Shown: positions 39,663-52,752, numbered from the stretch's first letter. The stretch: 64,000 nt of DNA from Rhododendron vialii (GCF_030253575.1 NC_080561.1:585501-649500), one strand, 5' to 3'. Notes: generated from the letters alone by a model not told the origin. Made by a program: numbers and translations.

Positions 39663-40572
39663 TTTTGGAGGCTTACACTATTATGCTATTTGGTTTGGGG
39701 AGTAAAATGTGGTTTACAATTAAGGGCTCAATCTGTATGGTCTGCTGGCTTTAGTGTCTACTTTGGTGCTATAACCTACCGGGGATGTTTGCTGCTACAA
39801 AATCTGCTTCATGTGCTAATTCTGCAAGGATGTTTGTCCCGGTGTTCCTATGGCTATGTGGGCTAGGCTTTTGTCTTGATGTATCTATTTGTTTGCTTTG
39901 TACTTTTGTATTTCCCTTTTGGTTGGCTTCTAGCCAACATCTCTTTCTTTTGCTGTAGCGGGTGGCATATGATTGTCCATGCCTTGGTGCCAACCTAGTT
40001 GCAATTAAGGTCTCTACAGTGATGCCATCGTTGTCCGTCTTCCTTTTAATCTTTGTAATCTTTTTGGCATTGATTAGTAAAATCTTTCCTTTGCTGAGGA
40101 CAAAAAAAACTCTTGCTGTTTGGTTGGTGTTTTAGAAATCTGGCTATGCACTTCTACAACAATTTGTGTTTGATTTACCTGTGGTTGAAAACAACACCTC
40201 ACACCACCAAGTAAAAAACACCTCAAAGCCCACTAATCCATCCAAGCAAAAAAGAAGAAGCACAAATCTGCATACTTCAGTGTTTTAGGATGGCTGAATA
40301 AGTCAATTTTCTACCTCCCTATATGGAATCATCAAATATGCAATAATTGAGCTGTTAAAAAAAAAAAATGCTATAATTGATTGCAGATTTTGGAAGAAAA
40401 GAAAATAGAGTTCCCATGGATGTGCTTTCGGACCATTCAAGTATGAAAAATATGTTGCAGATTCAACTGTTCCTCGTATCACAAGATATTAGTCAGGAGA
40501 TTATTATAGGAAAAAGAAGAAAGAAATATATACAAGTCCCTTCATTCATCTTTTGTATTGTTCTTCCTCTTC

Positions 40573-43359
40573 TCATTCGGTACTAGAGTAGTTTGCACCA
40601 TTCAGTGGCAGTTTCCCAATAAAGTTGGAATTCAGACTTCCCAAGTAGAGATGGTCCTCAAACTCCAGGGCCGAAGTCACAAATGACATCATGTCTCCAT
40701 CGGGATCATCGATTTGGGAAATGTTGCACCCAAATGCTTCAATGCCTAGGAATTGTGAACATATTCCAACCTGCCAGAGGTTAACTGTGATGGACAACCC
40801 ACAGGAAGTTAGCTCCAGATAGACGGGTGTATGAATTCGCCATGAGATTTGTTAGATTGTCGAGTTTTAATACGAAATATTTGAAAGCGGGTTTTCCGGT
40901 CATCTATCATAGTTGTGTTTTGGTGTTTAATACCTGAAGCAGAGCAATCCAAAATGATCCATCAGGAGCAAGTTTGATGTTATCAGGTCCACCAGGAAGG
41001 TTGTCCACAAAAATCTCTGTTTTTCCTTTGCCTTCTCCACTTAGCCAATACTTTAGGCACCGAAATCTGGCCAACAAACAGAAATGGCAAGATATGAGAA
41101 AGAACTGCCTCTGTCCCCATTTGCAGCCTTGCCCTCTTATCGAATCAAGAAAGTACTTTCATGGAAAACTTCATATTCATTTTTACCAATCAAAAGATGT
41201 CATTTCGTTCATGTAGATAAAATGTTGAAAAAATCATCACGAACCGAATAATTTACAAAAATATTAGAGGATCTTTTGTTGAATCCAGAATAGTGAAACT
41301 AAAAGAGGATGGGGGGAGTAATATGTTACCATACCAACAATTCAAGAAGGAAGCAAGCACTACTTATCTACAAGTAACTATAACCTTAAATCATCCATTT
41401 TTTTTTTCCCATCTGTTAAATGTTTTTTCTAACAAATTTCACTTATTTCCAAGTTTCGCAGACAACCAAATAATCTTGGTCAACCGAAAGCGCGACACCA
41501 TTTACAAAACAAAGGCCACCAAGCACTATCGATGTCTCGTTCAACACGGGATCATATTTGAGAAGCTGCCCGTGAGGCTTTGCCTCAAGCACATCAAAGT
41601 ACCAGTCGTGAAGTCCAAACTTGGTGCTTGCGATACTGAAGTATAAGCTACCATCTGTTGCTTCGATCACATCATCTGCAAACGTAATTAACAACACAAG
41701 AACGGAAGCTGATATTTTTATGTCCACGGATAATCCCCAGCATGTGAAAAGTAATTTAAATCTCTTCAACAAAATTGGAATTTTAACATGACGAGCGCTG
41801 AACCTGATATTCATAATAGATTTTCAAGGGGATTGATATTTGCTACTGGCTACCTTGCAAGTGACAAGACAAGGAAAAATCCAAAAACCAAAAATGTCAT
41901 AAAAGACTGAATAAGTACTTGAGTACAACAGCCATGAATCAGTTTCATATACCACCAAACCATAGTACATCATCAGTAGAAATTGGTCCCAACAGAAAGA
42001 TTCCCTTGCTTAACCAAGTGCCACAAGTCTTCTTTTCCAAGTTGAAACCCTTTACATATCAATACTGCTATGGCCTTTAATCTATATGAGGACAAAAGAA
42101 ATGTCACGGAGACTTGTGCCTGCATGTCCGTTTTCTCATCTAAATTTAATTATACAGTAGGGTGTGGTTCCTGTAGACTGCAGACATACCAGAGCCAGCT
42201 TACGTGCACCTCTAGAGCACCTCAACTAACTAGGGGTCCTGAAGTTAACTCCCGGGACAATCTCCAATGGACCAAGGGAATTTATTATTATTTTTCTCGT
42301 GGTGGAAATAGTAGTATCAGTTAATCTAACTTGAGTCTTTCATGGCTTAAGAGGTTGTAATTATTTCAGCAGAGAATTTCCTTCATCTTATCACATGATA
42401 GAAGAATTTACGGCACAACCACAAACACCATTCGTGGTCTAACTATGCAGTTGGTGATCATTCAAGGGCCATACCAGCATTCTGGTAGTAAAACAGAGAA
42501 CTACCCTAGATTATCATGTCCCCAAGCCTCAACCATTAAAACATGACATATACCTATACCTTATTTTTGTGTCGTTGACATGGGATGCAAGAACACTTAC
42601 TCCATCTTCACCAAACTCAAGCAAACCCTGCGCACCACAAACTATTACCATTACTTCTATGAACGACTACTTCACATGGATGGAATTAGTGGTTTAAAAT
42701 ACCCAATCTTTAACAAATTAAGCCACATGATGTCATGAACTTCTACATCACATGGATAATCAATAATTGTGTCATAGTGTATATGAAAAGTTAATGAAAT
42801 TGGGACACTACTCAAGGCACCATTCATTTCTCCTCTATATTCTGCTAATGTTCATACTCCGTATTACCTTCTCAGCATCATAGACAATGAGACTGCCATG
42901 TTTTGTTATTGTCAGTCCAAGTAAAGCATCGCTTTCAATCCTCCTCCAATCCTCCCACGAGCCGTCTCTATGCAATCTTTTAATCCAACCATCTCTTGTA
43001 GCTGTGTAGAGAGTCCCATTTTTATTGATACACACGTCTTCTGGCTTATCCAAAATCCCTTCTCCTAGTTTTATAACTCTCTGAGAACAAAATCAAACAT
43101 CATTGTAATAAGATTAATCGTGTTATAAAGGCATATACTAAAATACTTACGTAACCGAAGACTAGTTCACCTGTAATTGCCTGTTTGTGGGAAGAAGGGA
43201 AGCGGAAGAGGCTGGAGGAAGTTCAAGTGGCTCCGGAGTGAAGGGTGAGAAGAAGAAGACTTGAAGTATAATTGCCAGAAAACAACTTAAAATAAAGATT
43301 GAAAAACCCATTAAGTAAGCTCTGGAGGTCTGTCCTGAGGCTGCTGCTACAGAATCCAT
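40573..43359 (-). pseudogene. Decayed SSL paralogue (copy B)
   Basis: Exon equivalents (minus strand) are 43359-43171, 43080-42868, 42627-42560, 41683-41447, 41066-40934 and 40784-40573. Exons 1-3 and 5 are sound; exon 1 is 3 codons longer than in copy A. Compared with copy A, the acceptor of exon 4 has AC instead of AG (41685-41684), and its donor has AT instead of GT (41446-41445). Exon 6 has an in-frame TAG (after LEYVHNS) and lacks a net 79 bp that encoded the LLERVKGMHTK region, shifting the frame. At least four independent lesions make a full product very unlikely, so this is a host-gene pseudogene from the tandem duplication. Transcription is not excluded, since exons 1-3 and the promoter side look preserved. 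Confidence 0.93.
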
Positions 43360-43929
43360 TGGTTTTGTGGGGATGGAAACTTGGGTATGGAAGATAAGGT
43401 TGTAACTAAAGGCTCTGAAGTTTTGTGGTGCAATAAGCGAAGTCTGATAGTTTGTCCTAAATGTGGCTTTCAGAAACTATAGATGGAGTTTGACTAATAC
43501 TGGTTGAGAGGTCTTAGTGTTGCTCCTTTTTGGACTGGATCCGGAATAATACAATTCCAACATCAAAACAAGGATAGAAGGGATTCCTTGACTTACATAA
43601 ATCTATGCAAGTTAAGACTAGGGAAAAAGTAAAATGATATCAAAACTACAAATGAACCTAATAACAGAGAATTTGTCAATGTTAGTTAGTAGAAAGCATA
43701 AATTTGGAATGAATGATTACAATTTAAAGTCTCTCATGCTTACTGCTGAAGAAGAATTGGTCACTTAGTCGAGGTGTGCGTAAGTGGGCCTAAATACCTA
43801 GTTATAAAAGAAAAGAAGAAAAAGAAGAAGAATTGGTCACCATACCTTCAGAGGAAGCTTGCATCACCTATTTGTACACCATACCTGCGACCACATTGGA
43901 TATGACCGATTGAATCAATACAAAAATCA
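43360..43929. other. Upstream flank of SSL copy B
   Basis: Closely matches the DNA upstream of SSL copy A. No gene is seen. Confidence 0.5.
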
Positions 43930-44705
43930 TCACTCTCAAGTCTACTCTTCCATAAACTGATAGCAGTCATCACTGACGTCCAAGACATGCACTACGTTCA
44001 AGTCTATCCCTTTGTCCTTGAATTCCCTAAATAGCATCAGTGCCTCATCCACAAAGCCGTTTCTCGTAAGCCAACTAACTTGTGCACTGCAAGTGTCTAT
44101 ATTGAATGCGTTCATTTCATCAAACACTTGTGACATATGTTAACTACAACCGCTTTTCCCATACATATCCATAAGGGCGCTGAAATGCATTTGTCCGATT
44201 CCATTCCCATGTTGATAACATCCCCATGAATTTGACTACCGAAAATAAAATCCTCCAAATCCCCCACTGCAGGAAGAAAACTTGATATACCAGTCCCATT
44301 AGGCTTTAAACCTCGCGAATGCATCTTTTGAAATGTCAACACCAATTCCGATCACTTTATTCTCCGTGTCCTCAAAGACCTCTCTTGCCTCACTTACATG
44401 TCCTAGTCGAGCATACCCCAAAAATAAAGCACTACAAGAAACCACGTCTGGTTCAGGCATTGCATTGAGCAGCTTATGGGCATCCTTTAATTGGCTGCAT
44501 TTGACAATTGACATACATACGAACCAAGTACGACTTTACAAAGGGACATGAATCGAGCCTGGGGTCCAATGCAATGCCATGAACCTGTCGTCCAGCTTGA
44601 CCATTGTGGGGAGGACTTGAATGGTGTTATTGAGCAGTGCATGCCTTGAACACTGTGGTGAGGATAAAGGCATTCATGAACGCGAGTTTTTATCCTTGGC
44701 CACAA
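43930..44705 (-). pseudogene. PPR (PLS-type) pseudogene, copy B
   Basis: The minus strand encodes consecutive pieces of a PLS-class pentatricopeptide-repeat protein: KDAHKLLNAMPEPDVVSCSA, LFLGYARLGHVSEAREVFED, FQKMHSRGLKPNGTGISSFL with PAVGDLEDF, and SQVFDEMNAFNID with LTRNGFVDEALMLFREF. The order matches organellar RNA-editing PPR proteins of the At1g20230 type (recalled, not searched). The pieces lie in different frames and several are cut short, so the gene is broken. Both ends of a normal PPR gene (about 700 codons) are missing. Confidence 0.85.
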
Positions 44706-45290
44706 GGAATTACATATGGCCGCGAAAAATTGAAAGCATGATACGATTCCTCCGTGTTTTACATGCCCCTTCGCCGCAAGGAATTACATTCACTTTGTTT
44801 GGTTTAGATTTTAGAAAGTTATTTTTGAGAGTTGGAGTGGTAATGAGTGGAGAGAGATAGAGAGAAAGATTTATTGAAAACTGTGCCGAGAGTTGAGAGT
44901 TACTCTCAAAAAGTCCATCCAAGCAAAGTGATTACAGTTGGACGCATATAATTACCCTTTTCCGTAAGGAATTACATTTGGCCGCATAATAGTGAAAACG
45001 TGATCATAGTACACGAATCCCTCGTGTTTTACATGCCTCCTAGACGCGCTTAATTGCAGTTGGCCGTGGAAAATTACCCATGGACGCAAGAAATTACATT
45101 TGGCCGCTAAATATTGAAAGCGTGATCATTGTCCACGATTCCTTTGTGTTTTACATGCCTTGTAGACGCAAGGAATTACATTTGGCCGCGGATAATTACC
45201 ATTGGCCTCGTTTAACTACATATGGCCGCTAAATATTGAAAGTGTGATCACTGTCCACGATTTCTTCGTGTTTTACATGCCTTTGGTCGC
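44697..45290. repeat. Tandem array of about 115-123-bp units with GGCCGC core
   Basis: Four units share ATTACATTTGGCCGC, an AATATTGAAAGCGTGATCA-like part, a CACGATTCC part and GTGTTTTACATGCC. GGCCGC cores lie at 44718, 44980, 45103 and 45224. The larger first interval is explained by a MITE insertion (44789-44931). Half-units (ATTACCATTGGCC-like) are visible inside. No counterpart is seen in unit A. Confidence 0.85.
44789..44931. mobile_element. Small MITE inserted in the tandem array
   Basis: A 143-bp element with ends TCACTTTGTTTGG and CCAAGCAAAGTGA, and inner inverted pieces TTTTTGAGAGT/ACTCTCAAAAA. It is flanked by TTACA on both sides (44784-44788 and 44932-44936). No coding capacity. 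The superfamily is not assigned. Confidence 0.7.
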
Positions 45291-46485
45291 ATGTTCAACA
45301 TGCGAAGTACGGAGAAAAAGGTTTCTCTCCCTTTTTTTGCACTTTGCTAACGTATTTTGGAATTACTTTGATAATCCGCACATTGTAGAAATTTTCAAAT
45401 TCGTTAATCATGTAGAATATCTAGTCGATCAAATAGCTACTGACATTTTACCGAAGGAGATATTTCGAAAAACAATGAAACGATTTGAGCTGGGCACATT
45501 ACAACCTTATAAAAGTCAACTTTGATTACAATCGAAAAGGAGGCTTTTCCGCCGTTGTTGGCAAATTTCTGACCTTAGTTTGGAATCAATTTGATGATCC
45601 GATTTGTCCACATTGTCGAGGTGTGTTTGCAACTCGGGCGGTCGGAGCTGGTGAACTATGACCACATGGGCCAAAGGTACAATGGGTGGTGGTTGTTGCA
45701 TCTAATTCAGTTTCTATGGGCGTACAATCTAGTAGCCTTGTGGATTTTGATTTTATATTGGTTACGGTATTAATTATTGATGCAATGTATATGCCTACCA
45801 CGTGTTTGACATTTGGCTTCTGAAGTAAGTCGTTTTTCGGCCTTATGGTTTTTTTGTGTAGTCTTAATTTCAAAATAAGCAGCAAAGTCTGGATCCATAG
45901 CTTTGAACCCATTCTTTCAACTGAAGTTTTCTGGGCAATTGAATTTCATATGACTTGGAACAACATCTCTCTCTTTGTCACTCTCGCAAACATACTAACA
46001 AAGGCACAGTCTTTCGCAGTTAGCCAGTTACCCACCGAGTGAAATTATTGTCACGGCTCGTTGGTTGCTTCCATTGAACAAAGCAGCCTTTAAGCAGCTG
46101 GTTTGTAGAATCATGGAAGCACACAAAGGGAGGATATGCAGTTTGTAGAATTGGTGTATTTGTGAGTACATTATCTCTTTTGGATAGTTTTATTGAAGAA
46201 TCCGTACTTCACGTTCCAGTAAACCCTGCTGAACTAGATTTCCAGAATCATGTTAGTTTAGTGAGGGCTTAGATAGTATATAATATCACCAAGAATGTTG
46301 ATCTCCTCATATATTATTCTTACAGTATAGCCGATTTGGACTTTCTGAAAAAGTCTTAAATATTACCTTACTACTCTAACCAGAATGTTATACTGTTCAT
46401 TGTTATCCTTTGCGATGACTATTTTTATGATATGTTCGTTATCTAAGGTAATGATCTCTCTAACTTGTCCATGTTTTCTTTCTAG
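45291..46485. other. Unassigned DNA of unit B
   Basis: Matches about 36270-37546 in unit A and, in part, 57962-58868 in the third copy. No gene is recognised. Confidence 0.5.
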
Positions 46486-46601
46486 CCTGTCCTTCCCTCT
46501 CGCTTAGCTGAGTATCAGAGGTGCAGGTGGTGTTGGGTAGCATTTCATGCGCTTCATTTCCACCCAGAAATTTTTGCAGTGGGACACCGAATGGTGGAAA
46601 G
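46486..46601 (+). pseudogene. O-fucosyltransferase-like exon, copy B
   Basis: Open between TTTCTAG and GTAATA. Reads PVLPSRLAEYQRCR, then WVAFHALHFHPEIFAVGH and RMVER. It has extra bases near the middle compared with copy C. Isolated exon without partner exons. Confidence 0.65.
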
Positions 46602-47931
46602 GTAATAAAATCTGATTGATTGCCTTTTTTGTTAGCAACAGAGAAACATGAAGTATTCTTTCTTCGCATGGGAAACTAACACCGTGCAGTCATTTCGGCT
46701 TTTCCCTCCAGATACTCGGGCCTTAAGTTCTTTCAGCCTCTTTTGTACAAACCTGTCTAATATCTGTGTGGGTGGGAGGACAGATTTGCGTCTGCAGTTG
46801 AAAGATGTGAACCAAGCGGTTGTAGGACTTGTGTGGAAGAGCAATTTTGCAACAAATGTTCCTTTGGTTAGGAATAGCTAAGACATGAACATGCTGACCA
46901 TCCTTCTTCAGTTGTCGTACCTTTGGTATTGCTAGTGTGAGGCAAGAAACAATCCAGTTAAGAATGCATTGACACTGGTTAAAAATCAGATTACGGAATC
47001 TGGTTTGGCTTGTGGGTACTGATATTTCAGTCATTATTGAGCTTGAAAAGATTTAATTGTAGTTAGAGACCACTATCATTATTTTTTTTTTGCTAGAGTG
47101 CAAGCGGTTTAATCATTCCACAATTCAGCATGGGACTTTTGGGTGAAAGTCATGTATGGTGCTCTATTAGTTGATTATGACTTGCATTGAGGCATGCAAG
47201 TTTGAATCTAAATTTTGGGCCACGCAGGGACACCAATTAACTGCGCACTTCCATTTAGAATAGATAGTCCTATTCATGATGTATTGCATCATTCAATTGG
47301 GATATGCTGCTTTATCAGTTGGCTTGATTTAGCTTTCTCTAGTGAAGTGCAATCTGTTTCCTTTCTTGAACTGGTATATTTTTTTCTTGTAACATTTGTC
47401 TTCCGGTAGGATGATTGATTGGAAATTAACTTTTCCACAACAGGTTACGAGCGGCTTTCAATCTTGGCCTTGTGAGAGATGCCTTGGCATATACTCCCTC
47501 AGACATCCCAAAATACCCTAACCAGACAACACCATGTCACACACATTACACCCCCCCGCACTTCCCCACCACACCCACACACTTACATAGTCGCAACGCA
47601 CACACAATGGATACTTCAATTGATATCGATACAGGTGCAGAGGAATGGTGTGAACACTTCGATAGGAGTGACTTAAATACCTCACTCACGTACCAATCTA
47701 CATTTACTTGGTGTATACTCGCTCCAATAGTCCAATTACCCTATGGAATTAGGAAAGATAGAAATAGGAATTTTTTTTTTTTTGATAATATTGGTTCCAT
47801 TGTTCAATAAAGCTGTAGAAAAATTGGAGTCTTATGAATCCAAATGTGTTGAGGCATTTAAATTCCCCCGAATCCTCTTGCTGCTTCTCCTATTTTAGTT
47901 TAATGGTATCCTCCTAGTGCAGGAACTTTGA
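46602..47931. other. End of unit B and flank, no gene
   Basis: Matches 37659-38612 up to about 47553, then non-duplicated DNA. No gene is recognised. Confidence 0.5.
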
Positions 47932-48320
47932 ATCTAAACATGGATGGCAGCTGGTATGAAAGTAATGGAAAAGGAGGTTTTGGTAGTGTTTTCAAAACAG
48001 AAGAATGCAGATGGCACCTTGGTTAGTACGGCAAGTTCACATTTACCTCAAGTTGGAAGCTGAAATCTGGGCCAACTATTGGGGCCTAACCATCATCTTA
48101 GTGAAAGGGATGACCAATGTGAAGATCGAGTCTGAGTCACTTCAGGCTGCCAATTCGATTAGGAAGGAGCTCCTCCAACCTGGCTGCACGGTGCTGTCAT
48201 TAGGATGCTTAATTTTTGTTATTCAAAAAGAGCTGCTCCATTGGATTCATTTGTCAACAAGCCTATCAAAGTGCCGATCACCTAGCAAGACTTGGATCTG
48301 AGCAAGATGAAGAACCCATA
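47932..48320 (+). mobile_element. RNase H-like (RVT_3) remnant, probably from a LINE
   Basis: The plus strand reads LNMDGSWYESNGKGGFGSVF, then after a frame change LEAEIWANYWGLTIILVKGM with NVKIESESLQAANSIRK. These match the D-G-S, A-E and E-(S/T)-D-like positions of the RNase H domain at the end of many plant LINE proteins. At least two frame changes break it. Confidence 0.65.
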
Positions 48321-51300
48321 GTGTGCGTCCACATGCACATTTTGTGCTCGAAGACGCCATGGGGACGAGTTGGCTTAGGGATCAACCTGAGTTGTTTATG
48401 TATTATGTAGTTATAGTTGTGTTCTCTTCGCTATTACAAGCCAGTTAGCAATTATTCATTCATAGTGTTTGTAATTAGGAAGTTTAAATGACTACTTCTA
48501 GGCACTTTATTACACTTTCTTTTTTTACTACACACATTTTGCTAAGAACATAGGTATTCCATTTCATGATGCTTTAATAATCTAAAAATATTGTACAGTA
48601 TGTGAATTGTACGGTTTTCGAAGTTATACTTGCGAGGGAGGTCTTTGATCAAATACATCCATTTATTGGTTTAGTTGATTGTTGGTTATTAATTGATTTA
48701 CATTTGACGATTTCTCCGTCTTATAATGCTCAAAGTTAGCATTGATCAACTGGATGTTAGTAGCTTGGTTTTCTTTTTCTTTGTCAAATTCACTTATTGA
48801 ACTTGCACAATGTACAGAGATATAGCTATGGGTGGAATATCAGTAGCTGGAGTACTCAATGATGGCAACAATGCGGGGGCATTGTTGTATGGTTGGTTAA
48901 GGTTATGATCAGATTTGTCTGTAAGTGCCTTCAGGCACGGGCAAGGCGCTAGTGGAAAGACATTGCCAATAGGCCTTTGGCCCAATGGCATTAAGGTACA
49001 CCTAAGGTCAGAATTTCAACTACTCTTTCAAGGTACTAATCTAACAGTTCTAACAATACTGACTTCCACCGATTAAAAAAAAAAGAAGAAGGACGTCGCT
49101 TGTTCTGTCAACTAACGGCTGCAGCTGCCGTCAGACTTCTATTGTGTCCTCAACGCTTCAAACGCTGTCATATATCTTGCTGGAACAAAGGCTTGTATGG
49201 ACTGCTGGCATCCTCTAGATCTCGTAATTTGTGTGCTCAGAGTCTTTCCTTCGAACCTCCACATTCCATATGGATTTGCATATATGTGTTGGGCAAATTT
49301 ATGTTCACTAAAATTATGGGCTCATTGTCATGGCCACTTGTAGGTGTAGGCCTGTTTTGTCTATAATCAAGAATTCTATAAGGAACGCAATTAATTATGA
49401 TCTCGCTTCAGGTTATAGAAGTATGATGTTGGACATTCTCCTAAGTTCTGGTTGCATTGAATTTCATAAGATTGCAACACTTTTTCAAAAGCAGGAAAGA
49501 AAGAAAACATGCTATCACTACATAAGTTTTCAATTTAAAAGACAGCAGAAAGGAACATGAAGTAAAACTGAATTTCCCTGATCTTCAATAGAATTGGGAA
49601 AATATTCATAACCGACCAGCAGCATTGCTCCATATTGACCGAACTCCAGGAATATCAATGATCACTTCACCGCAAGACGTCAGTCAAACTTCAAACGAGA
49701 ATCTCAAAATCAGCAAGCGGATTCATTCAGAAACAGATCTGACTAATTGAAAAGAGTAGTTTGAAACCGGAATTTTCGGTCTATGCAATCAAGCAAAATC
49801 AAGGATTTGACCCACATCATCTACTTCAATGGCTAAGAAAACTGACGTGCTGCAAAACCATTTCCAGAATGCCTTGAGATGGCACCAAAATTGCACAGCA
49901 TGCATGAGAGGATTTGTCTAACTTTGAAACAGCTTCATCATAAATGCTTATCCATTATCAAAGAATTGAAATCCCCATCATCTATTGCTAGAGCTGAGAA
50001 TCACGATACATCACCACACAAAATCAGGAGATCATGGATTACCACCCTTCCTGCGTTGTATTGCACGATAGGATTTAAACAAAACATTTCCTCCAAGGTA
50101 CCAAGACTCAAGACACAGGACAGACGCATCAAAAACCAAACCAGAACAGACCTATAAGACCTCAAGACCAAACTGACCCAAAACCCAAAACCCGATAACA
50201 AACCAGTGGACCAAAACAAGGAAAGCTAATCCAGCAGACTAAAAACCCAAAACTTGCCAACAAATCAGAGTCACTACTATAGACACAACCAAAACAAACC
50301 CCAAACCATCCACAAGAAACAATAGCAGACACCACCCCCTTCCGGAACACTATAAAGGAAAACCACCCTAAACACTACACGAAAAACTAGAAACCTGGAA
50401 CCACAAATCAACCCACAAAAGCCCAGCCCTGAAAATAACTCAAAACAGACCCAAGAACCCTTGATACAACGAGAGAGCATCATGGAAAGAAACCAGCAAA
50501 CTACTACATGGATATTCTAGCCCTTTTCAGTCTTCTATACCATGAATACACCATGAATTCAGAATACAATACCTCATGTATTTCTAATTCCTTAGTCTGG
50601 TGACTCTGGTCATGATAGTATTTGTGTGGAACAAAACTGGTTTGAGGAAGATTTGAGGCTCAACCAAAGGTAGGAAATTGAAATCAGATAGGACTTAAAG
50701 TGCTTAAGTTGAATAGTCCAAGAGTATCTCCAGCAATACTATTTTTTTTGTATTTAAAAGGAATATAATTTTTTGTATTTGAATGTGTCAAGGTAGGAAG
50801 GAATATAATTTTTTGTATTTGAATGTGTCAAGTAGGATTTCTGGAGGGTGGGGGAATCACAAATTACCCTTGGAGGACACACCTTTATGAGTGTGGTAGT
50901 GGGGTCGTTGCAGCAAGAAATTGGACTATTCTCTAAAGACACTCATAGAAACAAGATACGTGCGCATGACCGTCTATCGCGCCAAACCGTTCCAGAACCA
51001 TAATTGTTTCTTGTACTGTGTGTGGTAGGCGTAAGTTTGATTCCAAAGACCTAGTTCAAGACTTTGTTCACTACGGTTCTTCCAATTGAAACTTGCTAAC
51101 ACTACACCCATTGCGCAGTAAAAGCATCTTGTAAAATTTTAAATTATGTGGGGGATGGTTGTTCTAATTGAATATTTTACTCTAATATATTTAATTAGAT
51201 TTGATTTTGATGTATTAAATATCAGATACAGGTGATTTCACGTGGGTTTCTAAGGGAGAAATTGCTGGTAGAGATTATTAAGGGCGGTTAAACGCACTTA

Positions 51301-52436
51301 GACTTGATCTTCTCTTTTGTTTGAGGGTTATTAAGGGTGGTTAAACCCACTTAACTTGGTCTCCCCTCATTTCCGAATATCTCTCCTACAAATTAGAGGA
51401 GTATTCCCTCAACCCTAACAGACTATATTTTCTATATATATACTCATATACCTATGCAGCTAAGAGATATACACATACAGCAAAATACTCCTTGCTCGAC
51501 TCACTCTTGTTTTACCGTATACAGAAAAATCTTTTAGCCTTTTCTTCTTCCAATCAGTACTCTATTTTGGAAAATAAAAGCTTGTGATATTTCCTGTACT
51601 CTATGTTTGAGGTGGGTTGCTTTCATTGATTATTTCGAGTGTCGGGAAACTATTGGTTCATGATCAGTTCGATTCACTGCACATAAGAAAGAAAACTCGA
51701 AGGTCGTATGTTGTTCCCCGCGAGATGGAGAGCTCATTGAAGGTATGTCGCTAAAATTTATGAGTTCTGATCGTACATGAAAAATGATCAAGCACAAAAA
51801 AAAAGAGAGTGGATTTCCGGTTCCATTGCCCTAAACATTAACTCCTCATGTGGTTAGTACCATTGCTTATATTTTCTCTCTTTTCTTAAAATCATGTGTG
51901 AAGAATTTGTTTGCCTCGCTCCAAGTTAAGCAAAAAGAGTTTTGTATAGATGACATACAACTTGGTCTCACTCTCTTGAAGAAGTCTTCCTGAATGTTAC
52001 GGAAAAAAGCAGAACTACCGAACCCTCTAATTGACGACGGCGTGATGATTTTGACATTGGAATCAGGACTTGCATTGCTGGTAGTGTCTCTAACCTCTCC
52101 ATTTCGATAAAGAAATCTAGATTTTTTTATCAAATCATAGGTTCTAATTGTCAATGAATTAAATTCATTTTAATATTTTCAAATGTCTTGAACGAAAAAT
52201 CCGTACAGAATGATGTGACAGCCGTGAACTTTATCATTTTTGTTTTGTGAATTTACCCATTTGAAAGCTAAACATCGTTCAAAAAGGTCATCTATAACAT
52301 CAACAGCGTCACGTCCACATTATTCAAGCCAGGTACTCTGAAAAAACAAGATGGAATTTTGAATTTCATTTTGCTTAGTAAGCCCAATTGGCTTGTCTAT
52401 CTTCTTTGAATTTTTGTCGTTGTATTGATGACACAG
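48321..52436. other. Long intergenic stretch without a supported gene
   Basis: Mostly AT-rich. About 50100-50460 is a low-complexity stretch rich in CCCAAAAC and CCAAAACA words. A 40-bp direct duplication with GAATATAATTTTTTGTATTT lies at 50761-50836. A TATA-rich region at about 51400-51500 could be promoter or repeat sequence. Several chance frames occur, with no recognisable domain. Confidence 0.4.
50761..50836. repeat. Direct tandem duplication, about 40 bp
   Basis: The unit GAATATAATTTTTTGTATTT plus GAATGTGTCAAG occurs at 50761 and 50801, the second copy lacking a few bases at its end. Confidence 0.9.
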
Positions 52437-52685
52437 ATACCCATGGGAGTCGAGCATATAGGTATTCCGGAATCAGAATCAGCCCAGAACGTTAGAGACC
52501 TCATGGTAGAGGTGTATTGGGAACAAGACGCTGATGGAAACCTCTGCATCACTGGCCACTCAGTTGAGATCCCAATCCTTGACAATGTCGATTGCACTTT
52601 ACCTTCAACTCTTCTCAAGGAAGGTCCATGTCTTGGAATTGTGATCGAAATGCCACTAACGAGAAGTCTATTCCTTAGACAATAA
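52437..52685 (+). CDS. Unrecognised exon-like open frame, 82 codons
   Basis: A good acceptor (TTGATGACACAG) precedes an open frame beginning IPMGVEHIGIPESESAQN and containing VEVYWEQDADGNLCITGHSV and a DCTLPSTLLKEGP stretch, ending at TAA (52683). The residue mix is protein-like, with alternating hydrophobic strands, a DADGN turn and no low complexity. It could be the last exon or an exon fragment of a gene whose other exons were lost or lie upstream. I do not recognise the family and found no upstream partner exon. Confidence 0.35.
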   Translation: MPMGVEHIGIPESESAQNVRDLMVEVYWEQDADGNLCITGHSVEIPILDNVDCTLPSTLLKEGPCLGIVIEMPLTRSLFLRQ

Positions 52686-52752
52686 CTTCGAGTGTTTGAG
52701 TCAATGAAGATGGATTCCCATAAATGGTGACTATTTTGTTGGTTGTGAGATA

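Larger units (their letters stand above)
39663..47553. repeat. Direct segmental duplication, unit B (about 7.9 kb)
   Basis: Counterpart of unit A, offset by about 8.9 kb. It contains the LINE-type tail (39663-40105), the decayed SSL copy, a larger PPR pseudogene, a local tandem array (44697-45290) not seen in A, and an O-fucosyltransferase-like exon. Confidence 0.92.

Noticed and set aside
49879-50483. Several open frames over the CCCAAAAC-rich stretch
   Set aside because: Low-complexity composition produces frames on both strands with Trp/Phe/Cys-rich translations; no family resemblance.
51200-51660. TATA-rich segment with promoter-like signals, considered as a terminal repeat of a retroelement
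   Set aside because: No matching second copy, no primer-binding site and no clear terminal dinucleotides were found, so no element is called.
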